A stretch of 22,678 nucleotides of DNA from an uncultured Candidatus Melainabacteria bacterium (GCA_934693215.1 CAKUVB010000006.1:1-22678), one strand, 5' to 3'. Positions 5,641-13,918 are shown, counted from the first letter of the stretch. Notes: generated from the letters alone by a model not told the origin. Numbers and translations: made by a program.

Positions 5641-8600
5641 ATGGACCCTTTATATTTACGGAAACTTTTAATAAATAAACAACTTAGACAAGAAACAGTT
5701 CAAACTCATAAAACCGATAGAGCCGAATCTGTAAATGTTAATGAATCTACTGAAATAAATGTAGCAAAACAAGCAGAAAATCTTGTTCGAGAAATGCGAG
5801 AAGAAATGCTTCACCCAAGACGTGATTTGAAGATGAACTATCTTGCAAGTATGGAACGCTCAAGCTATGTAAAAAAAGTAATGAATTTGCCAAAAACATT
5901 ACCTGAACTTTTGATGCAATTACAAAACGAGGATTCTATTGCTGATGATATGCCTCAAATGTATTATCAACAAAACAAACAAAAACAAGAAAATCTAAAA
6001 TCAGATATTAGAGAAGGTGTTATTAGAAATGCAAAAGAAAGTTTTGAAGAAACTTTAAATAAAGGGGTAAATAATAACCAACATTCAGAGCCGACAGGCG
6101 AAGAATCTCAAACTCCTCAAAAACCAAATGTGAATCAAGAAGTCAAACCCGACGTTCCGCAAACAAGACCAAACGTGGACAACAGACCAAACACACCACA
6201 ACCCCCACGTCATTCTGAACTTGATTCAGAATCTAATAAACCTATGCAACCGAAACCGAACGTGAATCAGGAAGTAAAACCCGACGTTCCGCAAACAAGA
6301 CCAAACGTGGACAACAAACCAAACATGCCTGACCCTCCTCGTCATTCAGAGCCGACAGGCGAAGAATCTCAAAAACCTCAACAAAAACCAAATGTAAATC
6401 AAGAGGTAAAGCCTGACATTCCACAAACAAGACCAAACGTGAATCAGGAAATAAAACCTAATGTTCCACAACAAAAACCAAACGTGGACAACAGACCAAA
6501 CATGCCTGACCCACCACGTCATTCAGAGCCGACAGGCGAAGAATTTCAAACTCCACAACAAAAACCAAACGTGGACAACAAACCAAACACACCACAACCT
6601 CCACGTCATTCAGAGGCGAATGCCGAAGAATCTCAAACTCCGCAACAAAAACCAAATATAAATCAAGAAGTCAAACCTGACATTCCGCAAACAAGACCAA
6701 ACGTAAATCAAGAGGTAAAGCCTGACGTTCCACAACAAAAACCAAATGTGGACAACAGACCGAACATGCCTGACCCTCCTCGTCATTCAGAGCCAACAGG
6801 CGAAGAATCTCAAACTCCTCAACAAAGACCAAATGTAAACCAAGAGGTCAAGCCTAACGTTCCACAAACAAGACCAAACGTAAATCAAGAGGTAAAACCT
6901 AACGTTCCGCAAACAAGACCAAACGTAAATCAGGAAGTAAAACCTAACGTTCCACAAACAAAACCGAATGTGGACAACAAACCAAACATGCCTGACCCTC
7001 CTCGTCATTCAGAGCCGACAGGCGAAGAATCTCAAAAACCTCAACAAAAACCAAATGTAAATCAAGAGGTAAAGCCTGACATTCCACAAACAAGACCAAA
7101 CGTGAATCAGGAAATAAAACCTAATGTTCCACAACAAAAACCAAACGTGGACAACAGACCAAACATGCCTGACCCACCACGTCATTCAGAGCCGACAGGC
7201 GAAGAATTTCAAACTCCACAACAAAAACCAAACGTGGACAACAAACCAAACACACCACAACCTCCACGTCATTCAGAGGCGAATGCCGAAGAATCTCAAA
7301 CTCCGCAACAAAAACCAAATATAAATCAAGAAGTCAAACCTGACATTCCGCAAACAAGACCAAACGTAAATCAAGAGGTAAAGCCTGACGTTCCACAACA
7401 AAAACCAAATGTGGACAACAGACCGAACATGCCTGACCCTCCTCGTCATTCAGAGCCAACAGGCGAAGAATCTCAAACTCCTCAACAAAGACCAAATGTA
7501 AACCAAGAGGTCAAGCCTAACGTTCCACAAACAAGACCAAACGTAAATCAAGAGGTAAAACCTAACGTTCCGCAAACAAGACCAAACGTAAATCAGGAAG
7601 TAAAACCTAACGTTCCACAAACAAGACCAAACGTAAATCAGGAAGTAAAACCTAACGTTCCACAAACAAGACCAAACGTGGACAACAAACCAGACACACC
7701 ACAACCTCCACGTCATTCTGAACTTGATTCAGAATCTAATAAACCTATGCAACCGAAACCAAACGTGGACAACAAAACAAACATGCCTGACCCTCCACGT
7801 CATTCAGAGGCGAATGCCGAAGAATCTCAAACACCCCAAAGACCGAATGTAAATCAAGAGGTAAAGCCTGACGTTCCACAACAAAAACCAAACGTAAATC
7901 AAGAGGTAAAGCCTGACATTCCACAAACAAGACCAAACGTGGAAAACAGACCAAATATTCCACAACAAAGACCAAACATGCCAGTACAACCTAATCCAAA
8001 ACCTGAGATTAGACCAATGTATAATCCTGATGACATGTTACGTCAATATGAAAATAATGAATTATGGCAACCTAACAGGAATCATGGAGTTAATATAGCT
8101 GAAAACAAACCTAATATGCCACCCAAACCTCCGATGAACGAGGGTATTAGACCTGAGCCAATGCCTCAACCTAGACCTCCGATGAACGAGGGTATTAAAC
8201 CTGAGCCAATGCCTCAACCTAGACCTCCAATGAACGAAGGTATCAGACCTGAACCGATGCCTCAACCTAGACCTCCGATGAACGAGGGTATCAGACCTGA
8301 GCCAATGCCTCAACCTAGACCTCCGATGAACGAGGGTATTAGACCTGAACCAATGCCTCAACCTAGGCCTCCAATGAACGAGGGTATCAGACCTGAGCCG
8401 ATGCCACAACCTAGGCCTCCAATGAACGAGGGTATTAGACCTGAACCGATGCCTCAACCTAGACCTCCGATGAACGAGGGTATTAGACCTGAGCCGATGC
8501 CTCAACCTAGACCTCCGATGAACGAGGGTATTAAACCTGAGCCAATGCCTCAACCTAGACCTCCAATGAACGAGGGTATCAGACCTGAGCCTATGCCACA

Positions 8601-9723
8601 ACCTAAACCTCCGATGAACGAGGGTATTAGACCTGAGCCTATGCCACAACCTAAACCTCCGATGAACGAGGGTATTAGACCTGAGCCTATGCCTCAACCT
8701 AGACCTCCGATGAACGAGGGTATTAGACCTGAACCGATGCCACGTCCATTACCTCCGCATAAACCAATTGCACCACCACATCATCAACACCCTGAACATG
8801 TTGACGTAAAACCTGATTTACCTGGATTCAAGCCAGATATCGGGTTGCAAGAGTATATGCGTTATGAAATGTTACGTCCTCAACCATTGCAACCACCACC
8901 AAACACATCTATTAGCTCAGAGGTACATAGACATCATCATCACCATAAACACTTGCCACCACCTCCAAAAGAGGAAATTAGTCAAGAAACTCAAGCTGCA
9001 ATGAATGTTATGCAAAATGTTCAACAACCTGCAGAGCCTACCATTACTCAAATGCGACAAAGGTTAAGTGGTGATGCTGCAGAATTATTCTTTACAGGAT
9101 TAATTAACCTAAACGATTTATCAAATACACTCAAAACAAACAGCAAAGGTGCTAAGGCTAAACTTGTACTTGCAATGGCAAACGCATCTAAACATGGTAT
9201 TGATAATTCACAAATAAATGACACACTCAAAATGATTTCTGCAAGTATGGCAGCGACTGAAACCTCTACTCCATCAAAAGTTTTGAAAAATATTATAGAA
9301 TTATATCTTCCTTGGTATCCACTTCAGCAAGGAGTTGGATTTGATTTGTCTATAGAAACAAAAGCCGGTGAACAAGATTTCTTATCTGTATTAAAAGTTT
9401 GGATTCAAACCCGCAATTATGGAAATGTTAATGCTATTTTAACTCTTATGACTTCAAACTCAGTAGATATGAGTATCCAATGTTCAGAAAAATTCCCAAA
9501 AGACGATTTGCTAAAAAGATTAAACGAAGAAACAAAAAATAGAACTATGCAATCTAATATTAATGTAGAAGAATTTGAACAAACAGAAGGATATATCGAA
9601 CCTCAACAACAAGCAAAAGTAAGCCTTTCTTCTACATACGAAATGAATCCATATCTATTATTAATGGCTCATTCATTCATCAAAAACACTATCGTTATTG
9701 ATAGTAATATGTTATTTAGCTAA
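5641..9723 (+). CDS. Giant proline-rich repeat protein, unknown function
   Basis: 1360 aa from ATG 5641; an in-frame TTG at 5614 would add 9 residues, and neither has a Shine-Dalgarno site. Layout: charged helical N-terminus (1-147); a Pro/Asn/Gln/Val region (about 148-790) built from 15-residue units like RPNVNQEVKPDVPQT, broken by twelve RHSE...EES inserts; thirteen 16-residue units RPPMNEGIRPEPMPQP (829-1036); a Pro/His-rich stretch with HRHHHHHKH (about 1099-1107); and a globular C-terminus (about 1120-1360) containing LPWYPLQQGVGFDLSIETKAG and IQTRNYGNVNAILTL. No signal peptide, membrane segment or LPXTG-like anchor is visible. The architecture of disordered variable-length linker plus compact C-terminus, and the L.I.T.N.G.V pattern, loosely recall FliK/YscP-type length-control proteins; this is a weak guess, and no flagellar or secretion gene lies nearby. 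Confidence 0.85.
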   Translation: MDPLYLRKLLINKQLRQETVQTHKTDRAESVNVNESTEINVAKQAENLVREMREEMLHPRRDLKMNYLASMERSSYVKKVMNLPKTLPELLMQLQNEDSIADDMPQMYYQQNKQKQENLKSDIREGVIRNAKESFEETLNKGVNNNQHSEPTGEESQTPQKPNVNQEVKPDVPQTRPNVDNRPNTPQPPRHSELDSESNKPMQPKPNVNQEVKPDVPQTRPNVDNKPNMPDPPRHSEPTGEESQKPQQKPNVNQEVKPDIPQTRPNVNQEIKPNVPQQKPNVDNRPNMPDPPRHSEPTGEEFQTPQQKPNVDNKPNTPQPPRHSEANAEESQTPQQKPNINQEVKPDIPQTRPNVNQEVKPDVPQQKPNVDNRPNMPDPPRHSEPTGEESQTPQQRPNVNQEVKPNVPQTRPNVNQEVKPNVPQTRPNVNQEVKPNVPQTKPNVDNKPNMPDPPRHSEPTGEESQKPQQKPNVNQEVKPDIPQTRPNVNQEIKPNVPQQKPNVDNRPNMPDPPRHSEPTGEEFQTPQQKPNVDNKPNTPQPPRHSEANAEESQTPQQKPNINQEVKPDIPQTRPNVNQEVKPDVPQQKPNVDNRPNMPDPPRHSEPTGEESQTPQQRPNVNQEVKPNVPQTRPNVNQEVKPNVPQTRPNVNQEVKPNVPQTRPNVNQEVKPNVPQTRPNVDNKPDTPQPPRHSELDSESNKPMQPKPNVDNKTNMPDPPRHSEANAEESQTPQRPNVNQEVKPDVPQQKPNVNQEVKPDIPQTRPNVENRPNIPQQRPNMPVQPNPKPEIRPMYNPDDMLRQYENNELWQPNRNHGVNIAENKPNMPPKPPMNEGIRPEPMPQPRPPMNEGIKPEPMPQPRPPMNEGIRPEPMPQPRPPMNEGIRPEPMPQPRPPMNEGIRPEPMPQPRPPMNEGIRPEPMPQPRPPMNEGIRPEPMPQPRPPMNEGIRPEPMPQPRPPMNEGIKPEPMPQPRPPMNEGIRPEPMPQPKPPMNEGIRPEPMPQPKPPMNEGIRPEPMPQPRPPMNEGIRPEPMPRPLPPHKPIAPPHHQHPEHVDVKPDLPGFKPDIGLQEYMRYEMLRPQPLQPPPNTSISSEVHRHHHHHKHLPPPPKEEISQETQAAMNVMQNVQQPAEPTITQMRQRLSGDAAELFFTGLINLNDLSNTLKTNSKGAKAKLVLAMANASKHGIDNSQINDTLKMISASMAATETSTPSKVLKNIIELYLPWYPLQQGVGFDLSIETKAGEQDFLSVLKVWIQTRNYGNVNAILTLMTSNSVDMSIQCSEKFPKDDLLKRLNEETKNRTMQSNINVEEFEQTEGYIEPQQQAKVSLSSTYEMNPYLLLMAHSFIKNTIVIDSNMLFS
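6307..6961 (+). repeat. 655-bp direct repeat, copy 1
   Basis: Identical by eye to 6970-7624, offset 663 bp (221 codons). Identity stops at both ends at single-base differences (6306 C versus 6969 T; 6962 A versus 7625 G). The absence of any substitution, even at synonymous sites, points to very recent duplication. Confidence 0.9.
6970..7624 (+). repeat. 655-bp direct repeat, copy 2
   Basis: Second copy of 6307-6961, separated from it by 8 bp. Being in frame, it adds 221 residues and four more RHSE-type motifs to the protein. Unequal recombination between the copies could delete or amplify this segment. Confidence 0.9.
8125..8748 (+). repeat. Thirteen tandem 48-bp repeats (16-aa unit)
   Basis: The ATGAACGA core recurs every 48 bp from 8134 to 8710. 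Units encode [R/K]PPMNEGI[R/K]PEPMPQP with variation only R/K at two positions and a degenerate end (PMPRP) in unit 13. Many differences are synonymous third-base changes (CCA/CCG, ATT/ATC, GAG/GAA), so purifying selection acts on the protein unit. Confidence 0.95.
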
Positions 9724-9769
9724 ATTTAATACTAATATACAAAAATTTGTAAAATACACTAAATAATAT

Positions 9770-9799
9770 TTGACGTTTTTGTATGATTATAACTATAAT
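9770..9799 (+). promoter_or_regulatory. Promoter giving a leaderless message for the 84-aa gene
   Basis: TTGACG (9770-9775), an 18-nt spacer and perfect TATAAT (9794-9799). The usual +1, seven bases after the -10, is 9806, the A of the ATG. Confidence 0.7.
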
Positions 9800-9805
9800 T
9801 TAATT

Positions 9806-10060
9806 ATGATACAAAGATGTGATTATTTAGTACAAACAAATTCTATAAAAACAAATGGACAAAAACCAACTTCACAAGATTTAATAAATGTTGGTTATAT
9901 GGCAGGTCGTTATGGGATAAATCTTGATGGAAACTTGCAACAAAACAACAAACCTAAATTCACAGATAAAGGAACTATTGTTAATATCAATTCTTGTACT
10001 AAAGATTTGTTTGAAAACAATTTAACCAAAGCTGGAATAAAATTTGACGTAATTGCATAG
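9806..10060 (+). CDS. Unknown 84-aa protein, probably leaderless
   Basis: 84 aa starting MIQRCDYLVQTNSIKTNG; an in-frame TTG at 9770 would add 12 residues but overlaps the promoter and is unlikely. No signal peptide or membrane segment. The product is polar, with a possible glycine-bearing helix (QDLINVGYMAGRYGINLDGN) and a short hydrophobic end (AGIKFDVIA); two cysteines are present. I do not recognise the family. It sits between the giant repeat gene and comM, each with its own start signals. There is no Shine-Dalgarno site; the promoter at 9770-9799 places the transcript start on the ATG. An in-frame 84-codon gene with a strong promoter is likely real. Confidence 0.65.
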   Translation: MIQRCDYLVQTNSIKTNGQKPTSQDLINVGYMAGRYGINLDGNLQQNNKPKFTDKGTIVNINSCTKDLFENNLTKAGIKFDVIA

Positions 10061-10073
10061 TTATATTTATAAT
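10044..10073 (+). promoter_or_regulatory. Promoter giving a leaderless message for comM
   Basis: TTGACG (10044-10049), an 18-nt spacer and TATAAT (10068-10073), the same hexamers and spacing as at 9770-9799. The predicted +1 is 10080, one base before the comM ATG. The -35 overlaps the last codons of the 84-aa gene. Confidence 0.7.
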
Positions 10074-10080
10074 TAGAATT

Positions 10081-11598
10081 ATGGTTTGCAAATGTATTAC
10101 AGCAACAACAGTTGGAATAGATGCCCGAATTGTCGAAGCAGAAATTGATGTTATTAATTCATTACCTAACATCAGTATTGTAGGACTTCCTGACAACGCA
10201 GTTTCTGAGGCAAAAGAACGTATTCGCTCTGCGATAAAAAATTCAGGTTTTACGTTCCCAAGAGGACGTGTTGTTATAAATCTTGCTCCAGCAGATATCA
10301 AAAAAGAAGGCACATATTTTGACCTTCCTATGGCCGTAGGAATTCTCCTTGAAGAAGGACTTATTGAAACTGAAAATATTAAAAATTGTGCATTCATTGG
10401 TGAATTATCACTAGACGGTTCGCTAAGAGGGGTCAATGGAATTCTACCTTTAGTTTCAGAACTTGAATCCAAGAATATTGAAACCATTTTTGTGCCACAA
10501 GAAAATGCTAAAGAAGCCGCTCTAACAGGTGGTGGAAATATTATTGGAATTAACCATTTGAGAGATATCGTTTCACATTTTACAGATTCTCCTATTCCAC
10601 CAACAAAAGTTAATGTTCAAGAATATCTTGACTCACAAGAAGATGATTATATTTATGACTTCAAAGATGTAAAAGGGCAAGAAAAAACTAAAAAAGCTCT
10701 AGAAATAGCTGCCGCTGGTGGGCATAATCTTTTAATGACAGGCTCTCCGGGATCTGGTAAAACACTTATGGCAAAATGTATTCCGTCAATATTACCACCA
10801 TTAGAACTCTCTGAAGCTTTTGAATTAACTAAAATTTATAGTATTGCAGGTCTTTTATCTCCTGACAAACCACTAATGAACAAACGTCCTTTTAGAACAG
10901 TTCACCATACTGCATCTGCAAACGGTATTATAGGTGGTGGAATAAATCCAAAACCTGGTGAAATCACACTTGCTCATAGAGGTGTTTTATTTTTAGATGA
11001 AATGGTTGAATTCCCTAGAAATGTTTTAGAAACACTTAGACAACCATTAGAGGACGGAGAAATCGTTATCTCTAGAACAAAAATGTCTATCAAATATCCA
11101 GCAAAATTTATGTTAGTAGGAGCTATGAATCCTTGTCCATGTGGATTTTTAGGTGATAAAGAAAAACAATGCACCTGTTCTGATACTCAAATTCAAAGAT
11201 ATCAATCCAGATTATCTGGGCCATTACTGGATAGAATTGATTTAGTAATTAATGTTCCAAGATTAACAACCGAAGAACTTGTCCAAAAACAAGAAAGCGA
11301 ACCCTCAACTAAAATTAGAGAACGAATTATAAGAGCTAGAAAAATTCAAGCTCAACGATATCAAAATGATGGAATATTAACCAATTCAGAACTTACAACT
11401 AAACTTATCAAAAAATATTGTGTACTATCAGATAAATGTGCTGAAATACTAAAATTTGCCACACAAAAATACGGCTTATCAGGTAGAAAGTATAACCGTA
11501 TTCTTAAGCTTGCACGTACTATTGCTGATTTGGATTGTTCCGAAAATATTACTGAACTTCATATATCACAAGCACTGCAATATAAATCTACTATATAG
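10081..11598 (+). CDS. comM: YifB/ComM family AAA+ ATPase (Mg-chelatase-like)
   Basis: 505 aa, full family length. ComM is a hexameric helicase that promotes branch migration during natural transformation; the family was long annotated as Mg chelatase or Lon-like protease. Domains: N-terminal Lon-S16-like fold (1-165, with NISIVGLPDNAVSEAKERI and VVINLAPADIKKEGTYFDLP); AAA+ core with Walker A GSPGSGKT (221-228), Walker B GVLFLDE (301-307), and the family's cysteine motif NPCPCGF with a later CTC; C-terminal Mg_chelatase_C domain with GLSGRKYNRILKLARTIADL. All key residues are present, so it should be active. It starts with no ribosome site directly behind a strong promoter. The presence of comM hints at natural competence, but no other com gene is in view. 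Confidence 0.95.
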   Translation: MVCKCITATTVGIDARIVEAEIDVINSLPNISIVGLPDNAVSEAKERIRSAIKNSGFTFPRGRVVINLAPADIKKEGTYFDLPMAVGILLEEGLIETENIKNCAFIGELSLDGSLRGVNGILPLVSELESKNIETIFVPQENAKEAALTGGGNIIGINHLRDIVSHFTDSPIPPTKVNVQEYLDSQEDDYIYDFKDVKGQEKTKKALEIAAAGGHNLLMTGSPGSGKTLMAKCIPSILPPLELSEAFELTKIYSIAGLLSPDKPLMNKRPFRTVHHTASANGIIGGGINPKPGEITLAHRGVLFLDEMVEFPRNVLETLRQPLEDGEIVISRTKMSIKYPAKFMLVGAMNPCPCGFLGDKEKQCTCSDTQIQRYQSRLSGPLLDRIDLVINVPRLTTEELVQKQESEPSTKIRERIIRARKIQAQRYQNDGILTNSELTTKLIKKYCVLSDKCAEILKFATQKYGLSGRKYNRILKLARTIADLDCSENITELHISQALQYKSTI

Positions 11599-11657
11599 GT
11601 AGAATTTTAGACTATTTAGTGATTTTTTAGTTATCTCTCGTAATGACATAAAAACCT

Positions 11658-11709
11658 GTCATTGCATAGAATCCGTCATTGCGAAAAATCTATGACTTTG
11701 AAGCAATCC
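11658..11709 (+). repeat. GTCATTGC-type dispersed repeats, two partial units
   Basis: Unit 1 runs from GTCATTGC (11658) to GAATCC (11674). Unit 2 runs from GTCATTGCGA (11675) to GAAGCAATCC (11709). The first 28 bases of unit 2 match 4592-4619 (minus strand) at 25 positions. This is the kind of short palindromic repeat scattered between genes in many genomes. The gap 11599-11876 between convergent genes holds nothing else but these repeats and the next one. Confidence 0.65.
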
Positions 11710-11730
11710 ATAACACAATCTTCGTTATTC

Positions 11731-11807
11731 CGTCATATTGAGTGATAGCGAAATACCTCTACCAAACCACCTTGCTTGAGATTCATCGCCCACGACTCTG
11801 AATGACG
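11731..11807. repeat. Palindromic element with CGTCAT / ATGACG ends
   Basis: Begins CGTCATATTGAG (11731) and ends CTCTGAATGACG (11807), imperfect inverted repeats. Read on the minus strand, 11807-11778 begins CGTCATTCAGAG and ends GGCGATGAATCTC, nearly the same as the motif repeated in frame inside the giant gene. It thus links intergenic and coding copies of the same family. Confidence 0.7.
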
Positions 11808-11876
11808 TAAAATCTGTCAATGTCGATTATTAAAATAAATTTATATTAAGACTTATTCAGCCCTAACCACATCACT

Positions 11877-12866
11877 CTAGAATTTAAAAATTCTTTTATA
11901 TCTTGTTTTGAAGAATTTTCTCAAAATATGAGCTATCTCTACAAAAATCTTTCCAACTACAGGAAGAATACACAATCTTGTCCATTCACAACCTGCACCT
12001 TCATCAATTGCTTTTTGTATAAATTCTTCCAACGAAAGTGTAAAATCTCTGCCCCAAAAATATGCAATACGCAACTGTTTATAATTGATAATATTAAACA
12101 TAAATTTTGAATACCAACAATCCTGCATATACTGTTTTGCAAATTTACTATAAGCAATAATATTATCATAATATGGGCCAGATGTTTGTGTGTCTTGTCC
12201 TGCATGAACACGATATCTTAAAAGTTTTTTACTTCTAAATATTACTGCACCATCATCATCTTTCATTGTATTTGCAACAAGTGGCTTATCACCAATTTTT
12301 CCAAATTGTGCATAATATTCCATATCATATATATGGTCTTTCAAATTTTGCACTTTGTATATTGTATTTGAATACCCATAACGTTGCATTCTATACAAAT
12401 AATTCACAAACATTTTTTTATCTACACAATAATCAAATCTTTGTGATGCTTTTGCCCAATTATCATTTGTAGGATTTGACCATTCTTGATAACAACTTGA
12501 AACAATAGCAGTATTTGGGAATTTATTTATTGCTTCTATTGCAAACTTAAAATAATCAGGGTGTAAAATATCATCATCATGAAACAATATCGCAAAATCC
12601 TTCTTTGCAATATCAACCGCTGTTTTAAAATTCTCTATCTGCTTAACATTATGGTCTTGTCTATAATAATGCAAATTCGGATACTCTTGCATCATTTCTC
12701 GAACCATATCTTCTGTACCATCTGTACTACAATTATCCATAATCGTAATATCTACTCTGCCTATTGATTGATTAAGAATACTAATTATTGATTCCTTTAA
12801 CATATCTTTTCTGTTATAAGTTAGAATAAATGCTTCAATACTATCTTTTGTATACAACTCTCTCAT
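11877..12866 (-). CDS. Family 2 glycosyltransferase
   Basis: 329 aa. It transfers a sugar from a nucleotide-sugar donor, probably onto a lipid-linked glycan on the cytoplasmic side. N-terminal GT-A domain: EAFILTYNRKDMLKESI (nucleotide-binding strand), DITIMDNCSTDGTEDMV, and the metal-binding HDDDILHP with D97-D99. Residues about 190-240 hold DKPLVANTMKDDDGAVIF and YRVHAGQDTQ, resembling the ED/HxG acceptor-catalytic end. The C-terminus is basic and aromatic (RKFFKTRYKRIFKF), likely membrane-associating. A GAGGA ribosome site sets the start. It is divergent from the epimerase operon and probably works on the same polysaccharide. Donor and linkage cannot be read from sequence. Confidence 0.92.
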   Translation of the reverse strand: MRELYTKDSIEAFILTYNRKDMLKESIISILNQSIGRVDITIMDNCSTDGTEDMVREMMQEYPNLHYYRQDHNVKQIENFKTAVDIAKKDFAILFHDDDILHPDYFKFAIEAINKFPNTAIVSSCYQEWSNPTNDNWAKASQRFDYCVDKKMFVNYLYRMQRYGYSNTIYKVQNLKDHIYDMEYYAQFGKIGDKPLVANTMKDDDGAVIFRSKKLLRYRVHAGQDTQTSGPYYDNIIAYSKFAKQYMQDCWYSKFMFNIINYKQLRIAYFWGRDFTLSLEEFIQKAIDEGAGCEWTRLCILPVVGKIFVEIAHILRKFFKTRYKRIFKF

Positions 12867-12985
12867 AAAAAATCCTCATTAATTTAAAATAATATTGATT
12901 ATAACATAAATGAAGTCGAATAGTTAGCCACCAACTGATTTGGATATTTTGGTTAATATCATATTTTTTAACACTCTTAATCCAA

Positions 12986-13014
12986 ATGACCTTTTTGTAA
13001 TTTTATGATAAAAT
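12986..13014 (+). promoter_or_regulatory. Weak promoter candidate for the polysaccharide operon, behind an inverted repeat
   Basis: ATGACC (12986-12991), a 17-nt spacer and TAAAAT (13009-13014). Just upstream ATTTGGAT (12938-12945) and ATCCAAAT (12980-12987) form an 8-bp inverted repeat around a nested GTTAA/TTAAC, overlapping the -35. It could be an operator or a hairpin. Confidence 0.3.
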
Positions 13015-13039
13015 TAGAAATATTTCAGGAGTTTTTGCA

Positions 13040-13909
13040 ATGAATAAAAATATAAATACAGTTTTATTAACAGGGTCAGGTGGTTTTATTGGCAAAAACT
13101 TAAAAAAATTCCTTGAAAACAAATACCAATTATTTACTCCAAGAAGTTTTGAACTTGATTTGATAGATTCCAATGCCGTAGAAAAATATTTTTCACAAAA
13201 CAATATAGATTTTATTATTCATTGTGGTTCAACTGGTGGTGCTAGAGGTATTGATGATAAAGATACAACAATAGAAGATAATCTTGCAATGGTTGATAAT
13301 CTATTAAAATACAAAAATCACGATACCAGAATTATTCTATTTGGTTCTGGAGCGATGTATGACAAATCCCGGCCACTCAATAAAATTAAAGAAACCGAAA
13401 TTGGCAAAACTATACCAAAAGATTTGTACGGCAAATCTAAAATGATGATTGCTCAAAAAATAGAAAATCGAAATGATGTTGTTTGTCTAAATATTTTTGC
13501 TTGCTATGGATATGGTGAAAAAGAAAACAGATTTCCAAGCTATGCAATTGATTGTGTAATAAAAAATAAAGATATAGAAATCAATCAAAATGTAATATTT
13601 GATTATCTTTTTGTAGAAGATATGGAAAGAATTGTTGAACATTTTATGAACATTCAACCTGACAAAAATATTATCAACATCACACCTGATGAAAGTATAA
13701 GTTTGATGGAAATTGCTCAAATCGTTAATACTTTTGGTGAAAAACCTGTACAAATAACAATCAAAAATCCTATAATGAACAATGAATACACCGGTTCAAA
13801 TAAAAGGTTAAAAAAATATTTTCCGGATTTAATATTTACAGATATAAAAGAAGGATTAAAAAAACTTTATAAATATAAACAAGAATATAGTATAATAAAA
13901 CTTGCATAA
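13040..13909 (+). CDS. NAD(P)-dependent sugar epimerase/dehydratase (extended SDR)
   Basis: 289 aa. Acts on a nucleotide sugar in the cytoplasm. Rossmann motif GSGGFIG (residues 12-18), an acidic residue after strand 2 (DLID, about 40-43), and the catalytic set S103, Y130, K134 (YGKSK) are all present. A later DYLFVEDMERIVEHF block and NITPDESISLMEIAQIV match the substrate domain of dTDP/GDP-sugar epimerases and reductases such as GDP-fucose synthase relatives. AGGAG lies 9 nt upstream of the ATG. It is the first gene of an operon to 20276 and is 9 nt from the aldolase gene. The exact substrate is unknown; a 4-reductase or 3,5-epimerase/reductase role is plausible. Confidence 0.9.
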   Translation: MNKNINTVLLTGSGGFIGKNLKKFLENKYQLFTPRSFELDLIDSNAVEKYFSQNNIDFIIHCGSTGGARGIDDKDTTIEDNLAMVDNLLKYKNHDTRIILFGSGAMYDKSRPLNKIKETEIGKTIPKDLYGKSKMMIAQKIENRNDVVCLNIFACYGYGEKENRFPSYAIDCVIKNKDIEINQNVIFDYLFVEDMERIVEHFMNIQPDKNIINITPDESISLMEIAQIVNTFGEKPVQITIKNPIMNNEYTGSNKRLKKYFPDLIFTDIKEGLKKLYKYKQEYSIIKLA

Positions 13910-13918
13910 GGGGAATAT

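Larger units (their letters stand above)
6082..7827 (+). repeat. Twelve in-frame copies of a 27-30 nt palindromic motif inside the large gene
   Basis: Copies at 6082-6108, 6208-6234, 6340-6369, 6517-6546, 6604-6633, 6781-6810, 7003-7032, 7180-7209, 7267-7296, 7444-7473, 7711-7737 and 7798-7827. Three versions occur, encoding HSEPTGEES/F, HSEANAEES and HSELDSES. Nearly all start CGTCATTC (copy 1 lacks the CGT) and most end in AGAATCT. The CGTCATTCAGAG start and GGCGA-GAATCTC end recur on the minus strand of the intergenic element at 11778-11807, and the HSELDSES version shares its ends with 4505-4573. All copies keep the reading frame. Copies 7-10 are copies 3-6 duplicated by the 663-bp event. 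Confidence 0.8.

Noticed and set aside
6242..7989. Several open frames of 60-90 codons on both strands inside the repeat region
   Set aside because: Duplicated in step with the repeat units and unlike any protein; shadows of the real gene.
8062..8697. 211-aa open frame antisense to the 48-bp repeats
   Set aside because: Period-three repeats with constant codons automatically keep other frames open; composition (R, H, L, S) is unnatural and there is no start signal.
8125..8748. CRISPR-like array (48-bp periodic repeats)
   Set aside because: There are no unique spacers; the whole period is repeated and it encodes a peptide in frame.
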